Below, in pieces: positions 46,231 to 53,543 of a stretch of DNA of 64,000 nt (positions are counted from its first letter, which is position 1; every line of letters starts with the position of its first letter). Below the pieces are notes generated by a model. It worked only from the letters and a program-made list of their open reading frames with translations, was not told the origin of the DNA and ran no database searches. This DNA comes from Bradyrhizobium betae (GTDB lineage: Bacteria; Pseudomonadota; Alphaproteobacteria; Rhizobiales; Xanthobacteraceae). The position numbers were made by a program, and so were the translations under genes. Location of the stretch: assembly GCF_004123905.1 (NCBI RefSeq), contig NZ_MZXW01000024.1, forward strand, positions 170,281-234,280, written 5' to 3'.

Positions 46231-47985
46231 TTACTGGGTTGTCCTGGATGCTGCAAGAATAAGGCGGTCCGCAGGCGGCAGGTCGAACCGCGGCTCGACG
46301 CCCAAAAGCGGAGCGATACGGGCGATCACCTTGCCCCCCGTCGGCACAGCATTAAAGCCCGACGTGATAAAACCGTGCGTTTCCGGCAACGGCTGCGGCT
46401 CGTCCAGCATGATCAGGATCTGATATTTCGGATCGTCGCAGGGCATGATGGCAGTGAACGAGTTGAGCACGCGCTTCTTGGCATAGCGGCCGTTGATGAC
46501 CTTTTCGGACGTGCCGGTCTTGCCGCCGACATAGTAGCCCTTGACGTCGGCGGTCTTGGCGGTGCCGATCTCGGCATTGAGGCGCATCAGGAACCGCATC
46601 TTGTCGCTGGTCTCCGTCTTGACCACGCGCTTGGCCATCGCCGCCGCTTCGGATTCGGTTCGCTTCATGAAGGTCGGCGGAATCAGATAGCCGCCGTTCA
46701 CCAGCGCGTTGATCCCCATCACGGCTTGCAGCGGCGCTACCGACATGCCCTGGCCGAACGCAATGGTTACGGTGTTCAGCTCGCCCCAGCGGCGCGGGAT
46801 CAGCGGAGCCGCGCTTTCCGGCAGCTCGGTGCGCAGCCGCGTCAACTGGCCCATTTTGGCCAGGAACGCCTTGTGCGCCTCGACGCCCTGGCCGAGCGCG
46901 ATCCGCGCAGCGCCGATGTTGGAGGAGTAATAGAACACTTCCTTGGTGTTGATGAAACGTCCGAGCGAATGACTGTCGTGGATGGTGAACTTGCCGTAGT
47001 GCAGGTTTCCCCGTGCATCCCACATCGAGTTCAGGTTGATCTTGCCGGAATCGAGCGCCATCGCCAGCGTGAACGCCTTGAAGGTCGAGCCCATCTCGTA
47101 GACGCCCGTGGTCAGGCGGTTGATGCGGTCGGGGTCGTGCGCTTCCTTCGGATTGTTGGGATCGAAATCCGGAAGCGAGACCATCGCCACGATCTCGCCC
47201 GTCTTGACATTCGAGACAATGCCGGAGGCGGCCTTGGTGTGGTACTTCTCCTTGGCCTTCAAGAGCTCGTCGCGCAGCGCGTGCTCGACGCGCAAATCGA
47301 CCGAGAGCTCGATCGGCTTTTGCAGCCGGTCGGTGGCAAAGCCGGCGCGGTGGAGATCGGCGAGCCCTTGATTGTCGAGCCACTTCTCCATACCGGCGAT
47401 GCCCTGGTTGTCGATATTGACCAGACCAATGAGGTGGGCGACCTCGTTGCCGGTCGGGTAGACGCGCTTGTTCTCACGCAGAAAGCCGATGCCGGGAATT
47501 CCGAGCTTGTGGATGTCCTGCTGCTGCTTCGCCGTGATCTCGCGCTTGAGCCAGACGAATCCCTTTCGCCCCGAAAGACGCTCGCGCACTTCGACCTCGT
47601 CGAGGTCGGGCACCGTGGCGGTCAGAAGCTCGATCGCCTCGTCCTTGTCGATGATGCGGCGCGGCTCGCCGAACAGGCTCGCCGCCTTGACGTCGGTCGC
47701 AAGGATGGCGCCGTTGCGGTCGACGATGTCGGGGCGCGCGGTCGCTACCACCTCTTGCGAGGCCGCACGGCGCGCACCGTGGGCGTCGGCGCCGATCGCG
47801 AACATCACGAGCCGGCCGCCGATCAGGGCGTAGACCGAGGCGAAGGCAAGCATCGCAAGGCCAACGCGCGCGCGCGCCTTCGCGGCGCGATCGACGTTGC
47901 GCCCGTAGAGCAGGCTGCGGATCAGCCGCTGGCGCCAAGGCTCATTCGGCTTCTCTACAGGTTTGGCCGGGGTCGGAGCGCTCAT
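46231..47985 (-). CDS. ftsI: Penicillin-binding protein 3, FtsI
   Basis: 584 residues, class B PBP. One membrane anchor near 45-65 (VGLAMLAFASVYALIGGRLVMFAIG), a pedestal domain and the transpeptidase domain with GSTFK (acylated Ser), YSSN and GGKTGTSEK. It cross-links septal peptidoglycan with FtsW. The ATG overlaps the ftsL stop. Confidence 0.95.
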   Translation of the reverse strand: MSAPTPAKPVEKPNEPWRQRLIRSLLYGRNVDRAAKARARVGLAMLAFASVYALIGGRLVMFAIGADAHGARRAASQEVVATARPDIVDRNGAILATDVKAASLFGEPRRIIDKDEAIELLTATVPDLDEVEVRERLSGRKGFVWLKREITAKQQQDIHKLGIPGIGFLRENKRVYPTGNEVAHLIGLVNIDNQGIAGMEKWLDNQGLADLHRAGFATDRLQKPIELSVDLRVEHALRDELLKAKEKYHTKAASGIVSNVKTGEIVAMVSLPDFDPNNPKEAHDPDRINRLTTGVYEMGSTFKAFTLAMALDSGKINLNSMWDARGNLHYGKFTIHDSHSLGRFINTKEVFYYSSNIGAARIALGQGVEAHKAFLAKMGQLTRLRTELPESAAPLIPRRWGELNTVTIAFGQGMSVAPLQAVMGINALVNGGYLIPPTFMKRTESEAAAMAKRVVKTETSDKMRFLMRLNAEIGTAKTADVKGYYVGGKTGTSEKVINGRYAKKRVLNSFTAIMPCDDPKYQILIMLDEPQPLPETHGFITSGFNAVPTGGKVIARIAPLLGVEPRFDLPPADRLILAASRTTQ

Positions 47986-48374
47986 TGCTTGTCCTCGGGC
48001 TGAGGCACGGAGCCCGTCACGGTGTCTGGGTCGCTTGCGGCTTCGATGGTGTTGAGCATGGCCCCGATCGGGTCGGGCTCGCCCGGCCTGAACATCCGCG
48101 GCGGACGCTCCGGCAAATTCTTCAGCGAGTCATATTGCGTGCCGTTGACCGGCTTGAGCGGCAGATGCCGCTCGGACAAGCCTTGCAGACGCAAGGGCGC
48201 ATCGAGCTTGGCCCATTCGGAGCGCAGTGATGCGATCGCATCGCGCTGCTCGCGGATCTCCGCATGCAGCCGCAGCACCTTCTCGGTGCGCGCCGTGGAA
48301 TCCATCTTGATCCGGTAGACATAGGCCGCCGCAAAAATCAGCGCGCCGATGACGAGGAGGTGGATGAAGCGCAT
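47982..48374 (-). CDS. ftsL: Cell division protein FtsL
   Basis: 130 residues, bitopic. One N-terminal membrane helix (FIHLLVIGALIFAAAYVYRI), then a periplasmic heptad-like segment (KVLRLHAEIREQRDAIASLRSEWAKLDAPLRLQGL) expected to form a coiled coil with FtsB, and a Pro-rich tail. It lies between rsmH and ftsI, the canonical position. FtsL is poorly conserved, so position is the main support. Confidence 0.9.
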   Translation of the reverse strand: MRFIHLLVIGALIFAAAYVYRIKMDSTARTEKVLRLHAEIREQRDAIASLRSEWAKLDAPLRLQGLSERHLPLKPVNGTQYDSLKNLPERPPRMFRPGEPDPIGAMLNTIEAASDPDTVTGSVPQPEDKQ

Positions 48375-48377
48375 GCG

Positions 48378-49370
48378 CTAGCCGCCCCTCATCACGTCGG
48401 AGAGTTTTGGCCAGGGCGACTGTTCATCGTCATGATGCGCGGGCGCGTCGGTGCGCTCGGCGGCGCGCAGCTTTGCGGAACGGGCGCGCGGATTGTTTGT
48501 GACTTCCTCGTCGCCGGCAATGACAGGCCGCCGCGTCAGCAGCTGGAAGCTTGGAGCGGTTTGCGCCACTTCCGGCAGATGCCGCGAGCCGCCGCCGGTC
48601 TTCGAACGTTCGCTCAGGAAATTCTTGACGATGCGGTCTTCCAGCGAATGGAACGAGACCACCACGAGCCGGCCGCCGGGCTTGAGCACGCGCTCGGCCG
48701 CGGCCAGCGCGGTCTGAAGTTCCTCGAGCTCCTCGTTGACGAAGATGCGCAGGGCCTGGAACGTCCGCGTCGCCGGATGAATATCACCGGGCTTGGAACG
48801 AACCACCCGACCGACGAGATCGGCGAGCGCACGCGTGGTCGTGAATGGCGTCTCCCCGCGGTCCGCGACGACGGCGCGGGCGATACGCCGCGAATGCCGC
48901 TCCTCGCCGAGGAGATAGATGATGTCGGCGAGATCGCCTTCCGAGGCACGCGCGACCACGTCGGCCGCGGTCGGTCCCGCCTGCCCCATCCGCATGTCGA
49001 GCGGACCGTCGAGACGAAACGAAAATCCGCGGCCAGCCTGGTCGAGCTGCATCGAGGACACGCCGACGTCCATCACGACACCGTCAACGCCATCGACGCC
49101 TTGCGCCGCACAGACCTCGGCGAGATTGGAGAAGCGGTCCTCGACCAGTGTCAGCCGGCCCGCGGAGCGTTCGACCAGCTCGGCGCCGCCTGCGATGGCG
49201 GTGCGGTCGCGATCAATGGCAATGAGTTGGGTTCCCGGCACGTCGAGGATGGCGCGGCTGTAGCCGCCGGCGCCGAAGGTGGCATCGACATAGATGCCAC
49301 CCGCGCGCGGCGCGAGGTAGTCAACGGCCTCGCGGCCGAGGACGGGGATGTGCGGAACAGCCGAGCTCAT
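48378..49370 (-). CDS. rsmH: 16S rRNA (cytosine-1402-N4)-methyltransferase
   Basis: 330 residues. It begins MSSAVPHIPVLGREAVDYL and contains VDATFGAGGYSRAIL (SAM motif), DGVVMDVGVSSMQLDQAGRGFSF, NEELEELQTAL and VVVSFHSLEDRIVK. It methylates C1402 of 16S rRNA. It is the first certain gene of the dcw cluster; mraZ, usually upstream, was not found. The start is the ATG that overlaps a short upstream ORF. Confidence 0.95.
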   Translation of the reverse strand: MSSAVPHIPVLGREAVDYLAPRAGGIYVDATFGAGGYSRAILDVPGTQLIAIDRDRTAIAGGAELVERSAGRLTLVEDRFSNLAEVCAAQGVDGVDGVVMDVGVSSMQLDQAGRGFSFRLDGPLDMRMGQAGPTAADVVARASEGDLADIIYLLGEERHSRRIARAVVADRGETPFTTTRALADLVGRVVRSKPGDIHPATRTFQALRIFVNEELEELQTALAAAERVLKPGGRLVVVSFHSLEDRIVKNFLSERSKTGGGSRHLPEVAQTAPSFQLLTRRPVIAGDEEVTNNPRARSAKLRAAERTDAPAHHDDEQSPWPKLSDVMRGG

Positions 49371-49600
49371 GCGTAACGCCCGCCGAACGCACATGCGAGA
49401 TCGCGGACGAGCGAGCTCATAACGCCTCGAATAGTTCCGCGTCGCACCGGTTCCACGACCCAACCCCTGCCCATCATGGTACCCGAGCCCGGTCGTCCCG
49501 GGCCGCCAACCCAGTATTCCCGTTGGAATTTGTCGGGCAGCCATGGGATTTCGAGCCAAAATACGCTTTGGCCGCCTCCGGACGCGGGTCGGCTCTTCAT
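49367..49600 (-). CDS. Possible short ORF upstream of rsmH
   Basis: 77 codons ending in TGA that overlaps the rsmH ATG (ATGA), the same coupling used inside this cluster. The sequence (FWLEIPWLPDKFQREYWVGGPGRPG...) does not resemble MraZ or any family I know. GAGAG lies just before the ATG. It may be a leader that couples translation to rsmH, or chance. Confidence 0.3.
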   Translation of the reverse strand: MKSRPASGGGQSVFWLEIPWLPDKFQREYWVGGPGRPGSGTMMGRGWVVEPVRRGTIRGVMSSLVRDLACAFGGRYA

Positions 49601-49801
49601 CTCTCAGTAACGGCCCTTAGCGTTAAGAAAGCGTTGATCGGCTCGTTACAAGTCGAAAAGGTGACGCCCTGGTGATGCCCCATCCACACACCCGGCCCAA
49701 AATGCATCCGTTAACCGCGACGCGCGATTGCGCACAACGGAGGGTAAAGGAATAGTAAAGAGAAGGGCTTGGCCCACCCTCCTGTCCGACTTGAGCTTCT
49801 T
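49601..49801. other. Promoter region between dcw cluster and amidase
   Basis: About 200 bp (430 bp if the short ORF is not real) without a convincing gene. It contains a CtrA-like TTAA-N7-TTGA at 49,623 and a GTTAAC near 49,711. It should hold the divergent promoters of rsmH and the amidase gene. Confidence 0.45.
49623..49637. promoter_or_regulatory. Possible CtrA binding site
   Basis: TTAA-GAAAGCG-TTGA differs by one base from the TTAA-N7-TTAA consensus of the alphaproteobacterial cell-cycle regulator CtrA. It lies upstream of the dcw cluster, a known type of CtrA target. One near match in 400 bp is weak evidence. Confidence 0.25.
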
Positions 49802-50665
49802 ATGTCGCCCGGTTCGTCCACGCCATCTGGAACTGATTCGAAGCGTCAACGCGTTCTCCCGGTTCCCAAGGCCGCGGCGAACATGCGGACGTTCGAGCCG
49901 GATTCCTCGACCGTCTCCGACATCATCCCTTCGCCGAACCATGGCGAGCGCAACAGGGGACGGCAGCCCGACATGATCGTGGTGCACTACACCGGCATGC
50001 CCGATGTCGAGGGTGCGCTGGCGCGGCTGTGCACGGCGGGCACCGAAGTGTCGGCTCATTATGTCGTGCTGGAGGACGGCCGCATCGTGCAATGCGTGCC
50101 GGAGGCGAGGCGCGCCTGGCACGCCGGCATCTCGGCCTGGGCCGGCGAGGACGACATCAATTCCTGCTCGATCGGCATCGAGATCGTCAATCGCGGTCAC
50201 GACTGGGGCTATCCGGAGTTTCCGCTGCGCCAAATCGCAGCCGTGATCGCGCTGTGCCGCGGCATCATGCTCCGCCGCAAGGTGCCGGCGCACCGGGTGC
50301 TCGGCCATTCCGACGTCGCGCCGGCGCGCAAGAAGGACCCCGGCGAAAAATTTCCGTGGCACTCGCTGGCCAATTCCGGCGTCGGACATTGGGTGACGCC
50401 GGCGCCAGTCGTGCGCGGCGAGAGCCTGATGCTCGGCACCATCAGCGACGAGGTGCTGAGCCTGCAGCAGGCGCTCGCCCGATACGGCTATGGCGTGCCG
50501 CTGACCGGCAAATACGACGCCGCGACGATGGAAGTCGTCACCGCCTTCCAGCGCCATTTCCGCCCGGCGCGCCTCGATGGCGTCGCGGATCATTCGACGC
50601 TGTCGACCTTGCAGGCGCTGCTGGCGAGCTTGCCGGCCGATGCGACGGTCGTCGCTTCGAAGTGA
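49802..50665 (+). CDS. N-acetylmuramoyl-L-alanine amidase (AmpD/AmiD type) with peptidoglycan-binding domain
   Basis: 287 residues. The Amidase_2 domain (from about residue 55) has MIVVHYTG (zinc His), SAHYVVLEDGRIVQCVPE, IGIEIVNRG and HRVLGHSDVAPARKKDPG (zinc His and Asp). The C-terminal part (about 195-285: LSLQQALARYGYGVPLTGKYDAATMEVVTAFQRHF) is a PG_binding_1 repeat. It cleaves anhydro-muropeptides or peptidoglycan; no signal peptide is clear, so the compartment is uncertain. The start is uncertain: ATG 49,802 is used, TTG 49,769 is also open. It is divergent from the cell-wall cluster. Confidence 0.85.
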   Translation: MSPGSSTPSGTDSKRQRVLPVPKAAANMRTFEPDSSTVSDIIPSPNHGERNRGRQPDMIVVHYTGMPDVEGALARLCTAGTEVSAHYVVLEDGRIVQCVPEARRAWHAGISAWAGEDDINSCSIGIEIVNRGHDWGYPEFPLRQIAAVIALCRGIMLRRKVPAHRVLGHSDVAPARKKDPGEKFPWHSLANSGVGHWVTPAPVVRGESLMLGTISDEVLSLQQALARYGYGVPLTGKYDAATMEVVTAFQRHFRPARLDGVADHSTLSTLQALLASLPADATVVASK

Positions 50666-50684
50666 TGGCGTAGGCCGCCCACTC

Positions 50685-50721
50685 CGTCATTGCGAGGAGC
50701 ACTTGCGACGAAGCAATGACG
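50685..50721. repeat. Short CGTCATTGCGAGGAGC-type repeat
   Basis: CGTCATTGCGAGGAGC, ACTT, then GCGACGAAGCAATGACG form an imperfect hairpin between the convergent amidase and sigma factor genes. The CGTCATTGCGAG start also occurs at 39,120. Confidence 0.55.
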
Positions 50722-50735
50722 ACGCAGATGCAGCC

Positions 50736-51968
50736 CTACCCCATCTCCCTCACTCTTCGCGCATACAGTCTCCGCAACGGCTCGAGCTGCGTCGCCTCCG
50801 TCGCGGCAACATACGCCTCGCGCGCTTCTTTCTTCCTGCCGAGTCGTCGCAGCAGATCCGCGCGCACTGCGGGCAACAGTTCATAGCCACGCAGGCCCCC
50901 GCGCGCGGCGGTCGCATCGACGAGATCGAGTGCGCGTCCCGGCCCGTCCACCATCGACACCGCCGCAGCGTGGTTGAGCTCGATCACCGGCGATGGGTTG
51001 ATGCGCAACAGCACCTCGTAGAGCCCGGCGATCTGCGGCCAGTCGGTTTGTTCATAGCTTGGCGCCCGCGCGTGCAGCGCGGCGATCGCGGCCTGCACGA
51101 CATAGGGCTGCGGCAGGCCGGGCAGGCGCAGCGCATCGTCCACCAGGCGCAGCCCCTCGTCGATCTGCGCGCGGTCCCAGAGCGTGCGGTCCTGTTCTTC
51201 CAGCAGCACGATGTCGCCGGCCGCAGTCTCGCGGCCGGCGCGCCGCGCGTCATGAAGCAGCATCAACGCCAGCAGGCCCTTGATACCGGCGCGATCCGGC
51301 ATCAGCCGGTCGAGCAAGCGACCAAGCCTGATTGCCTCGACCGCGAGATCGGGCCGCATCAAATCCGCGCCTGATGTCGCGACATAGCCTTCGGTGAAAA
51401 CGAGATAGATCACGGCGAGCACGCCATCGAGCCGCGGTACCAGCGCATCGCGCTCGGGCACTTCATAGGGAATGCCGGCGAGCCTGATCTTCTGCTTGGC
51501 GCGGACGAGGCGCTGCGCCATCGCCTCTTCGCTGACGAGGAAGGCGCGCGCGACCTGCGCGGCCGAGAGCCCGCAGACGGTGCGCAGCGTCAGCGCGACC
51601 TGAACCTCGGGCGCGAACGCGGGATGGCAGCAGGTGAAGATCAGCCGCAGCATGTCGTCGTCGAGCATCGCCGGCGGCTCGTCGGGCGCTTGCGCGTTCA
51701 GCTCCAGCTCGTGCATCAGCGCCTGCTGCTTGCCGCGGAAAACGGCCTGGCGGCGGATGCGGTCGATCACCTTATGCTTGGCGACATTGACCAGCCAGGC
51801 GCGCGGATTGTCCGGTATCTCGCACGCCGGCCAGCGCTCCAGCGCGACCGCAAAAGCATCCTGGAGCGCCTCCTCGGCGAGATCGAAATCACCGACGAGG
51901 CGGATCAGCGTGGCCAGCGCCCGCCCCGCCTCGTCGCGAAAAATCTTGTCGATCTCGCCCGGATTCAT
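50736..51968 (-). CDS. ECF RNA polymerase sigma factor, ECF42 type
   Basis: 410 residues, longer than simple ECF sigmas. Region 2 (ALATLIRLVGDFDLAEEALQDAFAVALERWP, NPRAWLVNVAKHKVIDRIRR), region 4 (LTLRTVCGLSAAQVARAFLVSEEAMAQRLVRAK) and a ~220-residue C-terminal helical DUF6596/TPR-like domain are visible. ECF42 sigmas lack an anti-sigma and are linked to DGPF proteins, as here: the YciI/DGPF gene ends 22 bp upstream. The stimulus is unknown. The ATG at 51,968 starts the sigma-like sequence. Confidence 0.9.
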   Translation of the reverse strand: MNPGEIDKIFRDEAGRALATLIRLVGDFDLAEEALQDAFAVALERWPACEIPDNPRAWLVNVAKHKVIDRIRRQAVFRGKQQALMHELELNAQAPDEPPAMLDDDMLRLIFTCCHPAFAPEVQVALTLRTVCGLSAAQVARAFLVSEEAMAQRLVRAKQKIRLAGIPYEVPERDALVPRLDGVLAVIYLVFTEGYVATSGADLMRPDLAVEAIRLGRLLDRLMPDRAGIKGLLALMLLHDARRAGRETAAGDIVLLEEQDRTLWDRAQIDEGLRLVDDALRLPGLPQPYVVQAAIAALHARAPSYEQTDWPQIAGLYEVLLRINPSPVIELNHAAAVSMVDGPGRALDLVDATAARGGLRGYELLPAVRADLLRRLGRKKEAREAYVAATEATQLEPLRRLYARRVREMG

Positions 51969-51990
51969 GCGTCGATATGGAGCCTGGCCG

Positions 51991-52344
51991 TCACTTGTCG
52001 TACACCCAGATCGGCCGCACCTCGATCGACCCGATGCGCGCGCTCGGAATGCGCGCCGCGATCTCGATCGCAGCATTGAGATCCTTGGCCTCGACCAGAT
52101 AGTAGCCGCCGAGCTGTTCGCGCGTCTCCGCAAACGGCCCGTCGGTCGCCAGCATCTTGCCGTCGCGCACGCGCACCGTCGTCGCGGTCGTGGTCGGCCG
52201 GAGCCGATCACCGGCCTTGAAATTGCCGCTCTGGATGATGTCTTGAGTAAAAGTCTGATATTCGGCCGTCATCTTCTGGACCGTGGCAGCGTCGTGCTTC
52301 GCGTATTCGACTTCGTTCTGATAGATCATCAGCAGATACTGCAT
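51991..52344 (-). CDS. YciI-like DGPF-domain protein
   Basis: 117 residues. MQYLLMIYQNE start and the motif LATDGPFAETREQLGGYYLVEA, which names the DGPF family, then AARIPSARIGSIEVRPIW. It has a dimeric alpha/beta ferredoxin-like fold; the reaction is unknown. It probably shares a transcript with the ECF42 sigma downstream and may be under its control, as reported for this sigma group. Confidence 0.9.
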   Translation of the reverse strand: MQYLLMIYQNEVEYAKHDAATVQKMTAEYQTFTQDIIQSGNFKAGDRLRPTTTATTVRVRDGKMLATDGPFAETREQLGGYYLVEAKDLNAAIEIAARIPSARIGSIEVRPIWVYDK

Positions 52345-52456
52345 CGCTCAACTCCTGTTGTTCGGCTGTGTCGCCGACATCCAGTCGAACGAGCCCGCCG
52401 CCAAACGACATCTTCAGGATAAATTATTTGCAGGCCGCGTGCGCGGCGATATCGGC

Positions 52457-52485
52457 TTGACGAAACCGTCACAAATGCCCATGCG
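52457..52485 (+). promoter_or_regulatory. Predicted promoter of the RNase P RNA gene
   Basis: TTGACG (52,457-52,462), 17 bp, then CATGCG (52,480-52,485), 6 bp before the inferred RNA 5' end. The -10 is poor, but position and spacing fit. Confidence 0.45.
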
Positions 52486-52490
52486 TAAGC

Positions 52491-52924
52491 CGTCAGTCGG
52501 CCGGACGGCCGCTCCGGCAAGTGCCGAAAGGCCGCCGGGGAGGAAAGTCCGGGCTCCCTTGACATACGGTGCCGGATAACGTCCGGCGGGGGCAACCCCA
52601 GGGAAAGTGCCACAGAGAACGAACCGCCCGCCTTTGCAGCGCAAGCTGCATAGGCAGGTAAGGGTGAAAAGGTGCGGTAAGAGCGCACCGCGGCTTCGGC
52701 AACGAAGCCGGCATGGTAAACCCCACCGGGAGCAAAACCGAATAGGGACGGCGTAGCGGGCTGTTCGCGCAAGCGATAACGCCGCGGGGCGATGTCAGGC
52801 CCGCCGTCCGGGTAGGTTGCTCGAGGCCATGTGCAAACATGGCCCCAGAGGAATGGCCGTCACGTATCGTTCGCGCAAGCGGACGGTGCCTTACAGAACC
52901 CGGCTTACAGGCCGGCTGATATTC
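52491..52924 (+). ncRNA. rnpB: RNase P RNA, bacterial class A
   Basis: About 434 nt. Conserved blocks in order: GAGGAAAGTCCGGGCTCC, CAGGGAAAGTGCCACAGAGA, GGTAAGGGTGAAAAGGTGCG, GGTAAACCCCACCGGGAGCAA and, near the 3' end, AGAGGAATGGCC plus TTACAGAACCCGGCTTACAG. The 5' GTCAGTCGGCC and 3' GGCCGGCTGAT pair to form helix P1, which sets the ends. The RNA is the catalytic part of RNase P, which matures tRNA 5' ends. Open frames on either strand here are not genes. Confidence 0.97.
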
Positions 52925-52925
52925 T

Positions 52926-52977
52926 AAAGCGCTTTCGAGCGAAGTGGTGTTCCGGTTCGCGTGAAGACAGCGCGTCT
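52926..52977. repeat. Dispersed rhizobial intergenic sequence
   Basis: AAAGCGCTTTCGAGCGAAGTGG...CCGGTTCGCGTGAAGACAGCGCGTC matches a sequence I recall as frequent between genes in Bradyrhizobium and relatives. It begins right after rnpB and may contribute to 3' end formation. Confidence 0.5.
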
Positions 52978-52992
52978 TACTAAGGAAGCAAC

Positions 52993-53024
52993 GAGGGGTT
53001 CGATGCTAGCGCATCGGACCCCTC
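52993..53024. terminator. Hairpin between rnpB and DUF983 gene
   Basis: GAGGGGTTCGATG and CATCGGACCCCTC pair over 13 bp (one G-T) with a 6-nt loop. It lies just beyond the DUF983 stop on the minus strand and about 70 bp after rnpB on the plus strand. There is no long T-tract on either side. Confidence 0.5.
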
Positions 53025-53029
53025 ACCAT

Positions 53030-53464
53030 TTAAGCCACGCGCGTGTCTGCCTTCACGAAGACGGGTGCAAGCTGATCAGCCTCGCGCCGCAGTTTGCCCG
53101 CTTCGAAGCCGTGCATGCCGATCTGCCATTGCAGGCCGACGATGGCGCCCTTGGTCGGCTGCAGCAGCGCGAGCGAGGCAAACAACGTCACCGGCAGCCA
53201 CACCGCCAGTTGCAGCCAGACGGCCGGCGCATAGGCAGTCTCGACCGCGAGGATCGCGGGCACCACGAGATGGCCGACCACGACCATCACCAGATAGGCC
53301 GGGAAGTCATCGGCGCGCTGGTGGAACAGCTCCTCGCCGCAATGGTCGCAGGCGTCCGCGACCTTCAGGAAGCGGCCGAACATATGTCCTTCGCCGCAGT
53401 TCGGGCACTTGCCCAGAAAACCACGCCACATCGCCTTCGAGAGAGAGACTGAACCGGTTGCCAT
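53030..53464 (-). CDS. DUF983 membrane protein with two CxxC pairs
   Basis: 144 residues. The N-terminal GKCPNCGEGHMFGRFLKVADACDHCGEEL is a zinc-ribbon-like double CxxC, followed by two membrane helices (LVMVVVGHLVVPAILAV, VWLQLAVWLPVTLFASLALL). DUF983 proteins are of unknown function, often found near cytochrome oxidase or other membrane genes. The ATG at 53,464 starts the family-like part. It is divergent from the MocR gene across the repeat-bearing promoter. Confidence 0.8.
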   Translation of the reverse strand: MATGSVSLSKAMWRGFLGKCPNCGEGHMFGRFLKVADACDHCGEELFHQRADDFPAYLVMVVVGHLVVPAILAVETAYAPAVWLQLAVWLPVTLFASLALLQPTKGAIVGLQWQIGMHGFEAGKLRREADQLAPVFVKADTRVA

Positions 53465-53488
53465 CACAGCACCTCTTCCTTTTCGCCG

Positions 53489-53518
53489 ATCCATACAATA
53501 ATATCTTGCATCCATACA
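53489..53518. promoter_or_regulatory. Two direct repeats ATCCATACA, likely MocR operator
   Basis: ATCCATACA occurs at 53,489-53,497 and 53,510-53,518. The start-to-start distance is 21 bp, two helical turns. A degenerate inverted copy (GCATGGATT) overlaps the MocR start at 53,543. MocR/PdxR-type regulators typically bind direct repeats in their own divergent promoters. Confidence 0.6.
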
Positions 53519-53543
53519 TTCAAAGGATATGGGCCTAAATTGC

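Noticed and set aside
52329..52772. Protein-coding frames in the rnpB region
   Set aside because: The plus strand carries the conserved RNase P RNA blocks; frames here are incidental.
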